DNA from: CAWCHZ01 sp963795555
GTDB taxonomy: Bacteria > Actinomycetota > Thermoleophilia > Solirubrobacterales > Solirubrobacteraceae
Assembly: GCA_963795555.1 (NCBI GenBank)
Contig: CAWCHZ010000001.1
Span: 124,001-188,000, forward strand
Reading direction: 5' to 3'
DNA length: 64,000 nucleotides
Position 1 is the stretch's first letter. Every line of letters starts with the position of its first letter. A model generated the notes under the pieces. The model made no database searches. It was not told the origin of the DNA and saw nothing but the letters and a program-made list of their open reading frames with translations. A program made the position numbers and the translations under genes. Positions 50,202 through 58,490 of the stretch are shown here, piece by piece.

Positions 50202-50573
50202 ATGCGCGGGCTGATCAGCCGCCGGCGTCGCGCCACCGCGCCGCGCGCCCACGCCTACACCGGCCGGCGAGTCGCGGGCCGACCGCTGGTCACCGTCCTC
50301 ACGACCGCGGCACCGCGCTCGCTGGATTGCACGGCGGGCCAGACCGAGCCCTACTTCAACTGGGGCACCAGCGGAATCGGCGTCCTGCGCCTGGCCCACG
50401 CGCTGCTGGCCGACACCAACGGACACCGGGTCACCGACGAGCTGGCCGAGAGCTACGGGCGCGAGGTGCTGGCGAAGCTGCCGTGGGCGGGCTTCCTGAT
50501 CACCGTCGACGACGTCCTCGGCTGGCTGGAAAGCCACGGAGCGCGCCCCGAGCAGGGATTGGAGGGGCATTAG
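50202..50573 (+). CDS. Conserved hypothetical protein, DUF6166-like
   Basis: A 123-residue basic-N-terminal protein. A segment with YFNWGTSGIGVLRLAHALLA and HRVTDELAESYGREVLAKLP, then GFLITVDDVLGWLESH, resembles the small proteins grouped as DUF6166 (a W-G-x-x-G-x-x-x-L-A-x-A-L-L core); that assignment is from memory and tentative. ATG 50202 lacks a strong Shine-Dalgarno sequence. It lies 10 bp before the response-regulator gene and may be cotranscribed with it. Confidence 0.6.
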   Translation: MRGLISRRRRATAPRAHAYTGRRVAGRPLVTVLTTAAPRSLDCTAGQTEPYFNWGTSGIGVLRLAHALLADTNGHRVTDELAESYGREVLAKLPWAGFLITVDDVLGWLESHGARPEQGLEGH

Positions 50574-50583
50574 GCTTGATCGG

Positions 50584-51240
50584 ATGCGGGTCCTGGTCGT
50601 CGAGGATGAACGCCGCCTGGCGGAGCTGATCGCCACCGGCCTGCGGCATGAGGGAATCGCCGTCGACCTCGCGCACGACGGCGAGGCCGCGCTCTACAAG
50701 GCGCGAGTGGTCGGCTACGACGTCGTCGTGCTGGACCGCGATCTGCCAGGTGTGCACGGCGACGAGGTCTGTCGAGCGCTCGTCGCAGAGCGCCCGAGCA
50801 CGCGCGTGCTGATGCTGACCGCATCGGGCACGCTGGCCGACATCGTCGATGGGCTTGCGCTGGGCGCCGACGACTATCTGCCGAAGCCTTTCGCCTTCGC
50901 CGAGCTGACGGCGCGGGTGCGGGCGCTCGGGCGTCGCAGCGGCCGCGCCCGTCCGCCGCTGCTGCGTCATGCCGATGTGCTGCTGGACCCGGCCGCGCGC
51001 CGCGTCACCCGCGCCGAGCGTGCGCTGGAGCTCACCCCCAAGGAGTTCGGCGTGCTCGAGGCGCTGCTCGAAGCCGACGGTGCGACCGTCAGCACCGAGG
51101 AGCTGCTGGCACGCGTCTGGGACGAGCACATCGACCCATTCACCAACACGGCGCGCATGACCGTGATGAACCTGCGCCGCAAGCTCGGCGCGCCCCCGCT
51201 GATCGAGACGGTGGTCGGCGCCGGCTATCGGCTGACATGA
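50584..51240 (+). CDS. OmpR-family response regulator of a two-component system
   Basis: A 218-residue regulator. Receiver: VLVVEDERRLAELIATGL with the acidic pair, phospho-acceptor Asp51 in VVVLDRDLPGVHGDEV, conserved Thr in MLTASGT and Lys in DDYLPKPFAFAEL. Effector: winged helix with ALELTPKEFGVLEALLEADG, LARVWDEHIDPFTNTARMTV and NLRRKLGAPPLIETVVGAGY. It is translationally coupled to the histidine kinase gene (ATGA). The signal is unknown; such pairs often control nearby envelope or efflux genes, and an efflux operon lies 2.2 kb downstream. Confidence 0.95.
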   Translation: MRVLVVEDERRLAELIATGLRHEGIAVDLAHDGEAALYKARVVGYDVVVLDRDLPGVHGDEVCRALVAERPSTRVLMLTASGTLADIVDGLALGADDYLPKPFAFAELTARVRALGRRSGRARPPLLRHADVLLDPAARRVTRAERALELTPKEFGVLEALLEADGATVSTEELLARVWDEHIDPFTNTARMTVMNLRRKLGAPPLIETVVGAGYRLT

Positions 51241-52640
51241 CGCCGATGCCACGTCTGCCACGTCCAACGGTCCGCCTGCGCCTGACGCTGCTCTACGCCG
51301 CGGTGTTCCTCGTCACCGGCTCGGCCCTGCTGGCGCTCAGCTACGCTCTGGTCAGCCACAATCTCGCCCCCGACCGCGGGCGTGTGCGGCGCGAGGTCGC
51401 GGCGCGCCTGGGGCTGCCGCCACAGCTGCTCGCGGCGCGTCCGTCCGGCGCGGCCGCTGCCCAGCTCGCGCTGCGCCAACGCGCGGTGCAGGTCTTCAGG
51501 GAGGCGCAGAGGCAGCAGACCGACGCGGCGCTGCAGCGCCTGATCACCCAGTACCTGCTGGTCTTCGGCGGCACCGCACTCGTGTCGGTGGCCGGCGGCT
51601 GGCTGCTCGCCGGCAGGACGCTGCGTCCGCTCAAGTCGATCACCGCGACCGCCAAGCGCGTCTCCGAGCAGAACCTGCACGAGCGCATCGCGCTGACGGG
51701 CCCGGCTGACGAGCTCAAGGAGCTGGCCGACACCTTCGACGTGATGCTTGCCCGCCTCGATGCGGCCTTCATCTCCCAGCGGCGCTTCGTCGCCGACGCG
51801 TCGCACGAGCTGCGCACGCCGCTGGCGCTGATGCGCGCCGAGGTCGACGTCGCGCTGGCCGATCCGCATGCCGACGTCGCGCGCCTGCGCGCGATGGGCG
51901 AGGGCGTTCGCGCCGCGGTCGAGCGCAGCGACCGGCTGATCGAGAGCCTGCTGACGCTGGCCCGCAGCCAGGCCGCGGTGATCGCCCATCGCGAGCTGGA
52001 CCTGGCCGCGCTCGCGTCGAGCGCATTGGCCGAGCGGGCCGGCGACCTGCGCAGCTGGGGGCTCGAGCTGCGCGCCTCGCTCGGCGGCGCACGCGTGGCC
52101 GGCGATCCGGCGCTGCTCGAGCGGATGGTCGCCAACCTGCTCGACAACGCGATCCGCCACAACGACCGGGGCGGTTGGATCGAGATCTCGACCGCGACGC
52201 GCGCTGCCGGCGGGCCTGGTGGCGCGGGCAGCGGGCCTGGTGGCGCGGGCAGCGGACCTGCGGGCCAGCGGGTCGCCGGCTGTGCCGAGCTCATTGTCGC
52301 GAACGGGGGACCGCCGCTGACGGGCCCCGTCGCAGAGCTGCTGGAGCCGTTTCGCCGCGGCAGGGCGGCGCGGACCGGCGTGGGCTTCGGCCTGGGGCTG
52401 TCGATCGTCAGATCGGTCGTCGATGCCCATGGCGGCACCATCGTCCTGCAGGCACCCCCCGCCGGTGGGCTGCGCGTCACCATCAAGCTGCCGAGAGCCG
52501 CGGTGGCGGGCCCCGACCAGGCGTCCGCGGCGGCTCAGGTGATTACGACCTCGTCGCCGAGTCGCACCGGCCCCGGCTCGAGCACCTCGCCGAAGATCCC
52601 GAGCGCGAGCGGCTCGGTGGTCTCGACGCCATCCCGGTAG
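51237..52640 (+). CDS. Sensor histidine kinase
   Basis: A 467-residue membrane kinase. Transmembrane helix 1 (LTLLYAAVFLVTGSALLALS) and helix 2 (YLLVFGGTALVSVAGGWLLA) flank an extracytoplasmic region of about 75 residues. HAMP follows (RTLRPLKSITATAKRVSEQN), then the phospho-acceptor His190 in DASHELRTPLALMRAEVDVA and an HATPase domain with LLDNAIRHNDRG and GFGLGLSIVRSVVDAHGGTI. The N/G1 boxes are split by a Gly/Ser/Pro linker (GGPGGAGSGPGGAGSGPAGQ) encoded by a 21-bp tandem repeat at 52212-52253. The last 35 residues overlap the convergent MOSC gene by 106 bp and look unstructured. Confidence 0.92.
   Translation: MTPMPRLPRPTVRLRLTLLYAAVFLVTGSALLALSYALVSHNLAPDRGRVRREVAARLGLPPQLLAARPSGAAAAQLALRQRAVQVFREAQRQQTDAALQRLITQYLLVFGGTALVSVAGGWLLAGRTLRPLKSITATAKRVSEQNLHERIALTGPADELKELADTFDVMLARLDAAFISQRRFVADASHELRTPLALMRAEVDVALADPHADVARLRAMGEGVRAAVERSDRLIESLLTLARSQAAVIAHRELDLAALASSALAERAGDLRSWGLELRASLGGARVAGDPALLERMVANLLDNAIRHNDRGGWIEISTATRAAGGPGGAGSGPGGAGSGPAGQRVAGCAELIVANGGPPLTGPVAELLEPFRRGRAARTGVGFGLGLSIVRSVVDAHGGTIVLQAPPAGGLRVTIKLPRAAVAGPDQASAAAQVITTSSPSRTGPGSSTSPKIPSASGSVVSTPSR
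52212..52253 (+). repeat. 21-bp tandem repeat inside the histidine kinase gene
   Basis: Two near-identical units (GGCCTGGTGGCGCGGGCAGC core with one further base) and a diverged third encode GPGGAGS-type linker repeats within the ATPase domain. Confidence 0.75.
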
Positions 52641-53323
52641 CTGCGCAGCAGGTCGAGCGTCGGCAGGTCGGCGATCCCGCTTTCGGGGTCCTGGCTGGTC
52701 ACCAGGCAACGACCGACGTGCCCGTGCATCGCCAGCAGCGCGCCCCCCACGCGCAGCCGCCGGCCGACCCAGTCGTCCTCCTCGTTGGGGCGCGGCCCGT
52801 CGACCTCGATCAGCATCCGGAACCGTCGTGCGTCGACCGGCGTGCCGGCGAGCTGCTCCAGCCGAGCGATCGAGGCCCTGGAGATCAGCGTCACCGCCCC
52901 GGTGGGGCCGCGATCGATGCCGCCATGGCTCGGATCCGCTAGCACCAGCCGCAGCTGGCGGCCGGCGTGGAGCGACAGAGCCTGAGACCACGGGCCCGCA
53001 ACAAGGCGCGCGTGCGCGTCCGTCGAGTAGAAGCGACTTTCGATCGGTGCGCCAAGCGTCACCGTGTCGCTCACCACGCTGCCATCGGGGAAGGTCAGCT
53101 TGAGCACATCCGCGTCCGCGTCATAGTCGGCCACCACCGCGCTCAGCCCGGGGACCTGCTTGCCACTCACCATGCGGGCGTGCTGATCGATCAGGTGAAA
53201 GCGGCGGTTGTTGGGGGCGCCCAGCAGCTCGAGCATAAGCTGCCGGTGCAGGTGCAGGCGGGTTCCCTTTACGGGCGTGGTCGCCAGGCCGCTGACGCGG
53301 ATCCCGGTGGAGCTGGCCTGCAT
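52535..53323 (-). CDS. MOSC domain protein
   Basis: A 262-residue protein with an N-terminal MOSC_N-like beta-barrel (VSGLATTPVKGTRLHLHRQL) and a C-terminal MOSC domain. The latter contains the conserved cysteine in GHVGRCLVTSQDPESG, the presumed sulfur/molybdenum-cofactor ligand, with FRMLIEVDGPRPNEEDDWVG and LGIFGEVLEPGPVRLGDEVV. MOSC proteins such as mARC and YiiM handle molybdenum cofactor-dependent reductions; the substrate here is unknown. It overlaps the end of the histidine kinase gene tail-to-tail and is divergent from the efflux operon. Confidence 0.9.
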   Translation of the reverse strand: MQASSTGIRVSGLATTPVKGTRLHLHRQLMLELLGAPNNRRFHLIDQHARMVSGKQVPGLSAVVADYDADADVLKLTFPDGSVVSDTVTLGAPIESRFYSTDAHARLVAGPWSQALSLHAGRQLRLVLADPSHGGIDRGPTGAVTLISRASIARLEQLAGTPVDARRFRMLIEVDGPRPNEEDDWVGRRLRVGGALLAMHGHVGRCLVTSQDPESGIADLPTLDLLRSYRDGVETTEPLALGIFGEVLEPGPVRLGDEVVIT

Positions 53324-53435
53324 AGCGCAACCCTACCCGCGTGCCTTCAGGGCGGAGAGCGCCGGCCGGGGGCGCGCCAGGCGGGGGCGGGTTTCCTTAC
53401 AGGATCGTTATCCCGCGCGCGCAGAATCGGGCCGC

Positions 53436-54875
53436 ATGGCTGCGACCCGAACCAGGATCTGGACTTGGCCCAACGTCGTCCTCGCCGCACTGAGCATCGG
53501 CGCGATCATTGCAGCGGTGCTGCTGGTCGGCCCCCGCGCGGCAGCGGGAACGCAGAGCCGCATCGTCACGGTGCAGCGTGGCGTCGTCCAGTCCGCCGTC
53601 TCCGGGAGCGGCAACCTGGAGTCCGCCAACCAGGCGAGCCTCAGCTTCAAGGCGAGCGGTCACATCGCGCACGTCTACGTGCAGGTCGGGCAGCGGGTGG
53701 CAGCCGGCCAGCTGCTCGCCGATCTGGACCCGACCAGCGCGCAGGTGGCGCTTGGCCAGGCTCACGCGAACCTCGAGTCGGCCCAGGCCAAGCTGCAGCA
53801 GATCGAGGCCAACCCCAGCTCGGCCGCCTCGAGCTCGTCGGCGCCGACCGCCACAACCGCCAGCGTCGGCACGGGACCGAGCCGCTCAACGGCCGGCTCG
53901 GGGTCCTCGGGTAGGTCGGGGTCGTCGGCCGGCTCGGGATCGTCGGGCAGCTCGAGGTCGTCGGCCGGCTCGGGGTCCTCGGGCAGCTCCGGCTCGTCGG
54001 GGTCTGCGGCCGGCTCGACGCTGACGCCGGCCGAGCAGGCGGCCAACCTCGCCTCCGCCGAGGCGACGGTCGCGAGCGACCAGCTCGCCGTCGACAGCGC
54101 CCAGCGGGCGCTCGACGAGACAAAGCTCTATGCCCCGCAGGCCGGGACCATCGCCTCGATCTCCGGGCAGGTGGGTGACCAGACGGGTCCCGGTAGCAGC
54201 TCGTCTGCCAACGGCTCGTCGGGCGGCGCGGGTGGCGCGAGCTCGGGGTCCGGCGCGGCGGCGGCCAGCTCGTCGGGCAACGCCGGCTCCTCCAACAGCT
54301 CGAGCAGCTCGGGCTTCATCGTGCTGACCGACTTGAGCGCGCTGCAGATGATCGTCCCGTTCAGCGAATCCGATATCGGCAAGGTCAAGATAGGCCGGCC
54401 GGCGACCGTATCGGTGAACGCGGTCCCCGGTCAGCAGTTCGCCGCGCACGTCAGCAGCATCGCGATCCTGCCCACGACGAACAATGGCGTCGTCAGCTAT
54501 GACGTCACGCTGACGCTGGATCAGGCCTCGCCGGCGCTGCGACCCGGCATGAGCGCCACCGCGACGGTGATCGCGGCCGAGGCGGACAACGCGCTCAACG
54601 TGCCCAGCCAGGCGATCACCGGGTCGACGGTGACGGTGCTGCGCAACGGCAAGCAGCAGCGCCAGAGCGTGGTGACGGGCATCGTCGGCAGCTCGACCAC
54701 GCAGATCCTCAGCGGCGTGACGGTCGGCGAGCAGATCGTGGTGCCGGTGCGGACGTTCAGCGCCACGACGGGAACCGGGTCGGGCACGACCGGCCTGGGC
54801 GGACGGCTCGGCGGTGGCCTCGGCGGCGGCGGCCTCGGCGGCGGCGCACGGTTCTTCGGTGGAGGCGGCGGCTGA
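53436..54875 (+). CDS. Membrane fusion protein (MacA/HlyD-like efflux adaptor)
   Basis: A 479-residue periplasm- or envelope-spanning adaptor. One N-terminal transmembrane helix (VVLAALSIGAIIAAVLLVG) is followed by a lipoyl half-motif (SGNLESANQASLSFKASGHI, YVQVGQRVAAGQLLADLD), a coiled hairpin interrupted by a long Ser/Gly-rich stretch (residues 125-200), the second lipoyl half (LYAPQAGTIASISGQVG), and beta-barrel regions ending with ALRPGMSATATVIAAEADNA. Two further Gly/Ser-rich tracts and a Gly-rich tail are unusually long for the family. It feeds the MacB-type ABC transporter encoded next (TGATG overlap). Confidence 0.9.
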   Translation: MAATRTRIWTWPNVVLAALSIGAIIAAVLLVGPRAAAGTQSRIVTVQRGVVQSAVSGSGNLESANQASLSFKASGHIAHVYVQVGQRVAAGQLLADLDPTSAQVALGQAHANLESAQAKLQQIEANPSSAASSSSAPTATTASVGTGPSRSTAGSGSSGRSGSSAGSGSSGSSRSSAGSGSSGSSGSSGSAAGSTLTPAEQAANLASAEATVASDQLAVDSAQRALDETKLYAPQAGTIASISGQVGDQTGPGSSSSANGSSGGAGGASSGSGAAAASSSGNAGSSNSSSSSGFIVLTDLSALQMIVPFSESDIGKVKIGRPATVSVNAVPGQQFAAHVSSIAILPTTNNGVVSYDVTLTLDQASPALRPGMSATATVIAAEADNALNVPSQAITGSTVTVLRNGKQQRQSVVTGIVGSSTTQILSGVTVGEQIVVPVRTFSATTGTGSGTTGLGGRLGGGLGGGGLGGGARFFGGGGG

Positions 54876-55657
54876 TGTCGCTGGTGCAGCGCGCCGCGCG
54901 CCGGCCGCCGGCGCGCCACGTGATCGACGTGCGCGCCGTCACCAAGACCTACCTTCTGGGCAACGTCGAGGTGCCGGCGCTGCGTGGGGTGACGCTGACG
55001 ATCGAGCGCGGCGACTTCGTCGCGATCATCGGCAGCTCGGGCAGCGGCAAGACGACGCTCATGAACATCATCGGCTGTTTGGATGCGCCGACGAGCGGCC
55101 GCTATCGCATCGACGGGATCGACGTCGAGAGCATGGACGAGGACGACCTCGCGGACCTGCGCAACCGCAAGATCGGCTTCGTCTTCCAGAGCTTCAACCT
55201 CGTGCCGCGCACCAACGCCGTCGCGAACGTCGAGCTGCCGCTCGCCTACGCTGGCCTGCCGCGCGCCGAGCGGCGGCGGCGGGCGGTCGCCGTCCTGCGG
55301 CAGGTCGGCATGGGCCACCGTCTCGAGCACCTGCCGTCAGAGCTGTCCGGCGGACAGCAGCAGCGCATCGCGATCGCGCGGGCGATCGTCACCAACCCTG
55401 CGCTGATCCTCGCCGACGAGCCGACCGGGAACCTCGACTCGCAGACCAGCCGCGAGGTCCTGGCGATCTTCGACGCGCTCAACGCGCAGGGACGGACGGT
55501 CGTGCTGATCACCCACGAGCCGCACGTCGCACAGCGCGCCCGGCGGCTGATTCGGCTCAGCGACGGTCTGATCGTCGAGGACGCTCGCAACCGAGCCGCG
55601 ACGGCCGCCGTCGCCGCCGGCGGCGACGGCGCCCTGGCCGCGGGGGTCCGGCAGTGA
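54875..55657 (+). CDS. MacB/LolD-type ABC transporter ATPase
   Basis: A 260-residue ATPase. Walker A IIGSSGSGKTTLMNIIGCLD, Q loop FVFQSFNLVPRTNAVANVEL, signature ELSGGQQQRIAIARAIV, Walker B LILADEPTGNLDSQTSREVL and H loop VVLITHEPHVA identify the MacB/LolD/FtsE subfamily, which drives mechanotransmission exporters. An Ala/Gly-rich tail ends the protein. It is coupled to the adaptor gene upstream and to the permease downstream (GTGA). Confidence 0.95.
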   Translation: MSLVQRAARRPPARHVIDVRAVTKTYLLGNVEVPALRGVTLTIERGDFVAIIGSSGSGKTTLMNIIGCLDAPTSGRYRIDGIDVESMDEDDLADLRNRKIGFVFQSFNLVPRTNAVANVELPLAYAGLPRAERRRRAVAVLRQVGMGHRLEHLPSELSGGQQQRIAIARAIVTNPALILADEPTGNLDSQTSREVLAIFDALNAQGRTVVLITHEPHVAQRARRLIRLSDGLIVEDARNRAATAAVAAGGDGALAAGVRQ

Positions 55658-56865
55658 TCGGTGTCGAGACGCTGCGGATCGCGCTCGGCGGAATCTTCGC
55701 CAACAAGCTGCGCTCGGCGCTGACGATCCTCGGCATGACGATCGGCGTCGCGTCGGTGATCCTGCTGATCGCGGTTGGCAACGGCTCCTCGAAGGCCGTT
55801 CAGGCGCGCATCAACGCGCTCGGGACCAACGTGCTGCTGGTCACGCGCGGTGGCCTGCTGGGCGGCTCGCGCTCGACCAGCGCCGGCACCCCGCCGCTCA
55901 CCGTGACCGCCGCCAATGCGCTGAACGACCGCAACAACGCGCCCGACGTGCAGAGCGCCTCCCCGGTCGTGCAGGCCAGCGTGACGATGGTCCACGCCGG
56001 CACCAGCTACTCGCCGTCGTCGTTCGTCGGAACCACGGCCAGTTATGCCACCGCCCACGACTACAGCGCGACGACCGGCAGCTTCTTCACCGGCGGCGAC
56101 GTCAGCGCCCACAACCGGGTGGTCGTGCTGGGCCCGACGGTCGTGGCCAACCTGTTCGGGGGACAGGATCCGGTCGGCCAGACGATCCAGATCAACGGCG
56201 CGAGCTTCGAGGTCATCGGCGTGACGGCGTCGAAGGGCTCCAACGGAGTGACCGACCAAGACGACATCGTCTTTGCGCCGATCACCGCGACTCAGGACGC
56301 GCTGACGGGCTATGGCCCGATCAGCTCGATCACCGTCGAAGCGAGATCGCAGTCGCAGCTCAACGCGGCCCAGGCGGAAGTCACATCGATCCTCGAGCAG
56401 CAGCTGGGCACCACCGCCGCCAACCCCGGCTTCAACGTGATCAACCAGGGATCGATCCTCGCCGCTTCGAGCGCGACCAGCAATGTCTTCACGACGCTGC
56501 TCGGCGAGGTGGCGGCGATCTCGTTGCTCGTCGGCGGGATCGGAGTCATGAACATCATGCTCGTCAGCGTGACCGAGCGCACACGCGAGATCGGCATCCG
56601 CAAGGCGATCGGGGCGCGTCGCGCCGACATCCTCACGCAGTTCCTCACCGAGGCCGTGCTGGTGTCGATCTTCGGCGGGCTGACCGGCGTGTTGTTGGGC
56701 ATCGTCGGCAGCCGCTTCACGATCGCCGGCGTTCACCCGGCGATCGCGCTCTATTCGATCTTCCTGGCGTTCGGCGCCGCTGTCGCGACCGGACTGTTCT
56801 TCGGGACCTATCCGGCCAGCCGTGCGGCTGGCCTCAAGCCAATCGAGGCGCTGCGCTTTGAGTGA
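55654..56865 (+). CDS. MacB/FtsX-type ABC transporter permease
   Basis: A 403-residue permease with the four-helix MacB/FtsX topology: helix 1 (LRSALTILGMTIGVASVILL), a large extracytoplasmic MacB-PCD domain (residues 45-270), and three C-terminal helices (AAISLLVGGIGVMNIMLVSV, LVSIFGGLTGVLLGIVGSRF, LAFGAAVATGLFFGTYPASR). The cytoplasmic EIGIRKAIGARRADILTQFL segment matches the coupling helix. It would work with the adaptor and ATPase upstream. The GTG at 55654 lies in the ATPase stop. Confidence 0.94.
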   Translation: MIGVETLRIALGGIFANKLRSALTILGMTIGVASVILLIAVGNGSSKAVQARINALGTNVLLVTRGGLLGGSRSTSAGTPPLTVTAANALNDRNNAPDVQSASPVVQASVTMVHAGTSYSPSSFVGTTASYATAHDYSATTGSFFTGGDVSAHNRVVVLGPTVVANLFGGQDPVGQTIQINGASFEVIGVTASKGSNGVTDQDDIVFAPITATQDALTGYGPISSITVEARSQSQLNAAQAEVTSILEQQLGTTAANPGFNVINQGSILAASSATSNVFTTLLGEVAAISLLVGGIGVMNIMLVSVTERTREIGIRKAIGARRADILTQFLTEAVLVSIFGGLTGVLLGIVGSRFTIAGVHPAIALYSIFLAFGAAVATGLFFGTYPASRAAGLKPIEALRFE

Positions 56866-56875
56866 GGAGCAACCG

Positions 56876-57646
56876 ATGTCCGAGGCCCCCCTGGTCGCCA
56901 ACCAGACCGTCGCGTCGCAGGCCACCGACGAGCTGGCGGGCGACGCGCCCGCCGCGTCACCCATCGCCGGCGAGCCGGCCATCGCCGACGACGGCCGCGA
57001 GTCGCCGTTGCACCGCGACTGGTACGACGAATACGACCAGCTGCCGCCACGCCCGCGCCGCAAGCTGCTGACGCCGGTGACGCTGAGCCTGCTCGCCGTG
57101 TTGATCGCCGCCTGTGGCTTCATCGCCGGCGTGCTCGTCCAGAAGGGCCAGCAGCCGGCGTCGAGCGGACTCGGCGGCGGAGCTGCCGCTCGCCTGGCGG
57201 CGCTGGGCCGCTCGACGACAGCCGGATCGGGCCGACTCTCCGGGCTGGGCGGCTTCGGCGGCGGGGTGACGGTCGGTCAGGTCTCGACGGTCGCCGACAA
57301 GGGTCGCGTCCTCTACGTGACGGAGGCCTCCGGCAACACCGTGCGCGTCGAGACGAACACGGGCTCGAAGATCACCAAGTCCCAGGGCGTCGGCGCCAAC
57401 GCGATCCACCCTGGCGACACCGTTGTGGTCCGTGGCGTGACCGGCTCCAACGGCACGATCGCGGCGTCCACGGTCTCCGACTCGGGCGCCGCGGGGGCGG
57501 CGGGCGGCGGCGGCCTGGCGGCGCTGTTTGGCGGCGGCGCGGGCGGCGGTAGCGCGGGCGGAGCGTCCGGCGGCGGAGCGTCCGGCAGCTCGGGGTCAGC
57601 CGGTCGCCGCGCGAGCGGCGCCGTGAACAGCCTCTTCGGCAACTGA
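56876..57646 (+). CDS. Membrane-anchored protein with OB-like domain, efflux operon
   Basis: A 256-residue protein. Residues 1-65 are acidic and cytoplasmic (ADDGRESPLHRDWYDEYDQL), residues 66-90 a transmembrane helix (PVTLSLLAVLIAACGFIAGV), then a Gly/Ala-rich linker and a beta-rich domain (VTVGQVSTVADKGRVLYVTE, TVRVETNTGSKITKSQGVGA, HPGDTVVVRGVTGSNGTIAA) reminiscent of DUF5666/OB-like extracytoplasmic domains. A long Gly/Ser-rich tail follows. It probably binds something outside the membrane for the efflux system; no function is known. GAGGAG sits 6 bp before the ATG. Confidence 0.7.
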   Translation: MSEAPLVANQTVASQATDELAGDAPAASPIAGEPAIADDGRESPLHRDWYDEYDQLPPRPRRKLLTPVTLSLLAVLIAACGFIAGVLVQKGQQPASSGLGGGAAARLAALGRSTTAGSGRLSGLGGFGGGVTVGQVSTVADKGRVLYVTEASGNTVRVETNTGSKITKSQGVGANAIHPGDTVVVRGVTGSNGTIAASTVSDSGAAGAAGGGGLAALFGGGAGGGSAGGASGGGASGSSGSAGRRASGAVNSLFGN

Positions 57647-57686
57647 CGGCGCCATCGCGAATCAGATTGAGAAAAAAGGAGCAGTC

Positions 57687-58358
57687 ATGACAGCTGACCA
57701 ACCACCGGCGCGTAGCGTCGGGCGACCGAACCCGGCCCGCCGGCAGCTACGCAGCGCCCCGCGCGGCTTCCGACCAGGGCCGGCGCTGGCGCTCGGCGTC
57801 GCGTTGGCCTGCGCGCTCGCGTTGGCCGCCTGCGGCGGCTCGGCGTCCTCATCGTCGAGCTCCAGCTCGGCAAGCGCCGCCACCGGCGCCGGCGGCTTCA
57901 ACCGGACTGTGCTGGTCGCCTGCTTGAAGAAGCAGGGCATCACCCTGCCGACCCGGCCGTCCGGCAGCGGCGCGCCGCCATCCGGTGGCGGCCTGTTCGG
58001 CGGCGGCGGCGGTGGTGGCGGGCGTCGCTTTGGCTTTGCCAGCAACCCGAAGATCCGGGCGGCGCTGCAGAAGTGCGGCTTGAGCCTGCCGCGCCGCACT
58101 GGGAACTTCCGCACCAGCCCGGCGTTCAAGACCGCCGTGAACAACTTCGTCGCCTGCGTGCGCAAGAACGGCTATGCCCTGCCCAACCCCAACCTGTCGG
58201 GCAACGGACCGGTGTTCAAGGCCTCCCAGGTCAATCGCAAGGATCCGAAGTTCGTCGCGGCGGTGGCCAAGTGCCAAAGCTTGCTGCGCTTCGCCCGGCC
58301 CGGCAGCTTTGGTGGTGGTGGGACGGCAACGACCGCGCCGGGCACGGCCACGCAATGA
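57687..58358 (+). CDS. Putative lipoprotein with conserved cysteines, efflux operon
   Basis: A 223-residue protein. A long basic N-terminus leads to a lipoprotein signal (GPALALGVALACALALAACG, lipobox Cys49), then a Ser-rich linker. The mature part contains VLVACLKKQGITLPTRPS, ALQKCGLSLPRR, FKTAVNNFVACVRKNGYALP and FVAAVAKCQSLLRF: a twice-repeated F-x(n)-C-L/V-x-K-x-G pattern suggesting two related cysteine-containing modules. The strong Shine-Dalgarno AAAAAAGGAG precedes the ATG. It is the last gene before the hairpin at 58393. Confidence 0.72.
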   Translation: MTADQPPARSVGRPNPARRQLRSAPRGFRPGPALALGVALACALALAACGGSASSSSSSSSASAATGAGGFNRTVLVACLKKQGITLPTRPSGSGAPPSGGGLFGGGGGGGGRRFGFASNPKIRAALQKCGLSLPRRTGNFRTSPAFKTAVNNFVACVRKNGYALPNPNLSGNGPVFKASQVNRKDPKFVAAVAKCQSLLRFARPGSFGGGGTATTAPGTATQ

Positions 58359-58392
58359 GCTGATCGCACCAGCGCGGATCCGGCGGGAGCGA

Positions 58393-58420
58393 GCCGCGCG
58401 CGCCGCCGGGCGCGCGCGGC
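58393..58420 (+). terminator. Strong hairpin ending the efflux operon
   Basis: A perfect 12-bp stem, GCCGCGCGCGCC (58393-58404) and GGCGCGCGCGGC (58409-58420), with loop GCCG. It separates the efflux operon from gapA. An overlapping palindrome at 58416-58430 could form an alternative hairpin. Confidence 0.65.
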
Positions 58421-58490
58421 CAATGGCCGCTGATAGCCTTCCCGGCCGCCTCGGCTCGCCCCAGAACGGATCCAGCAGGAAGGAATCAGC

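Noticed and set aside
52535..52640. C-terminal tail of the histidine kinase as a functional domain
   Set aside because: It overlaps the MOSC gene in antisense and consists of Ser/Pro/Gly residues; it is better seen as read-through to the first available stop.
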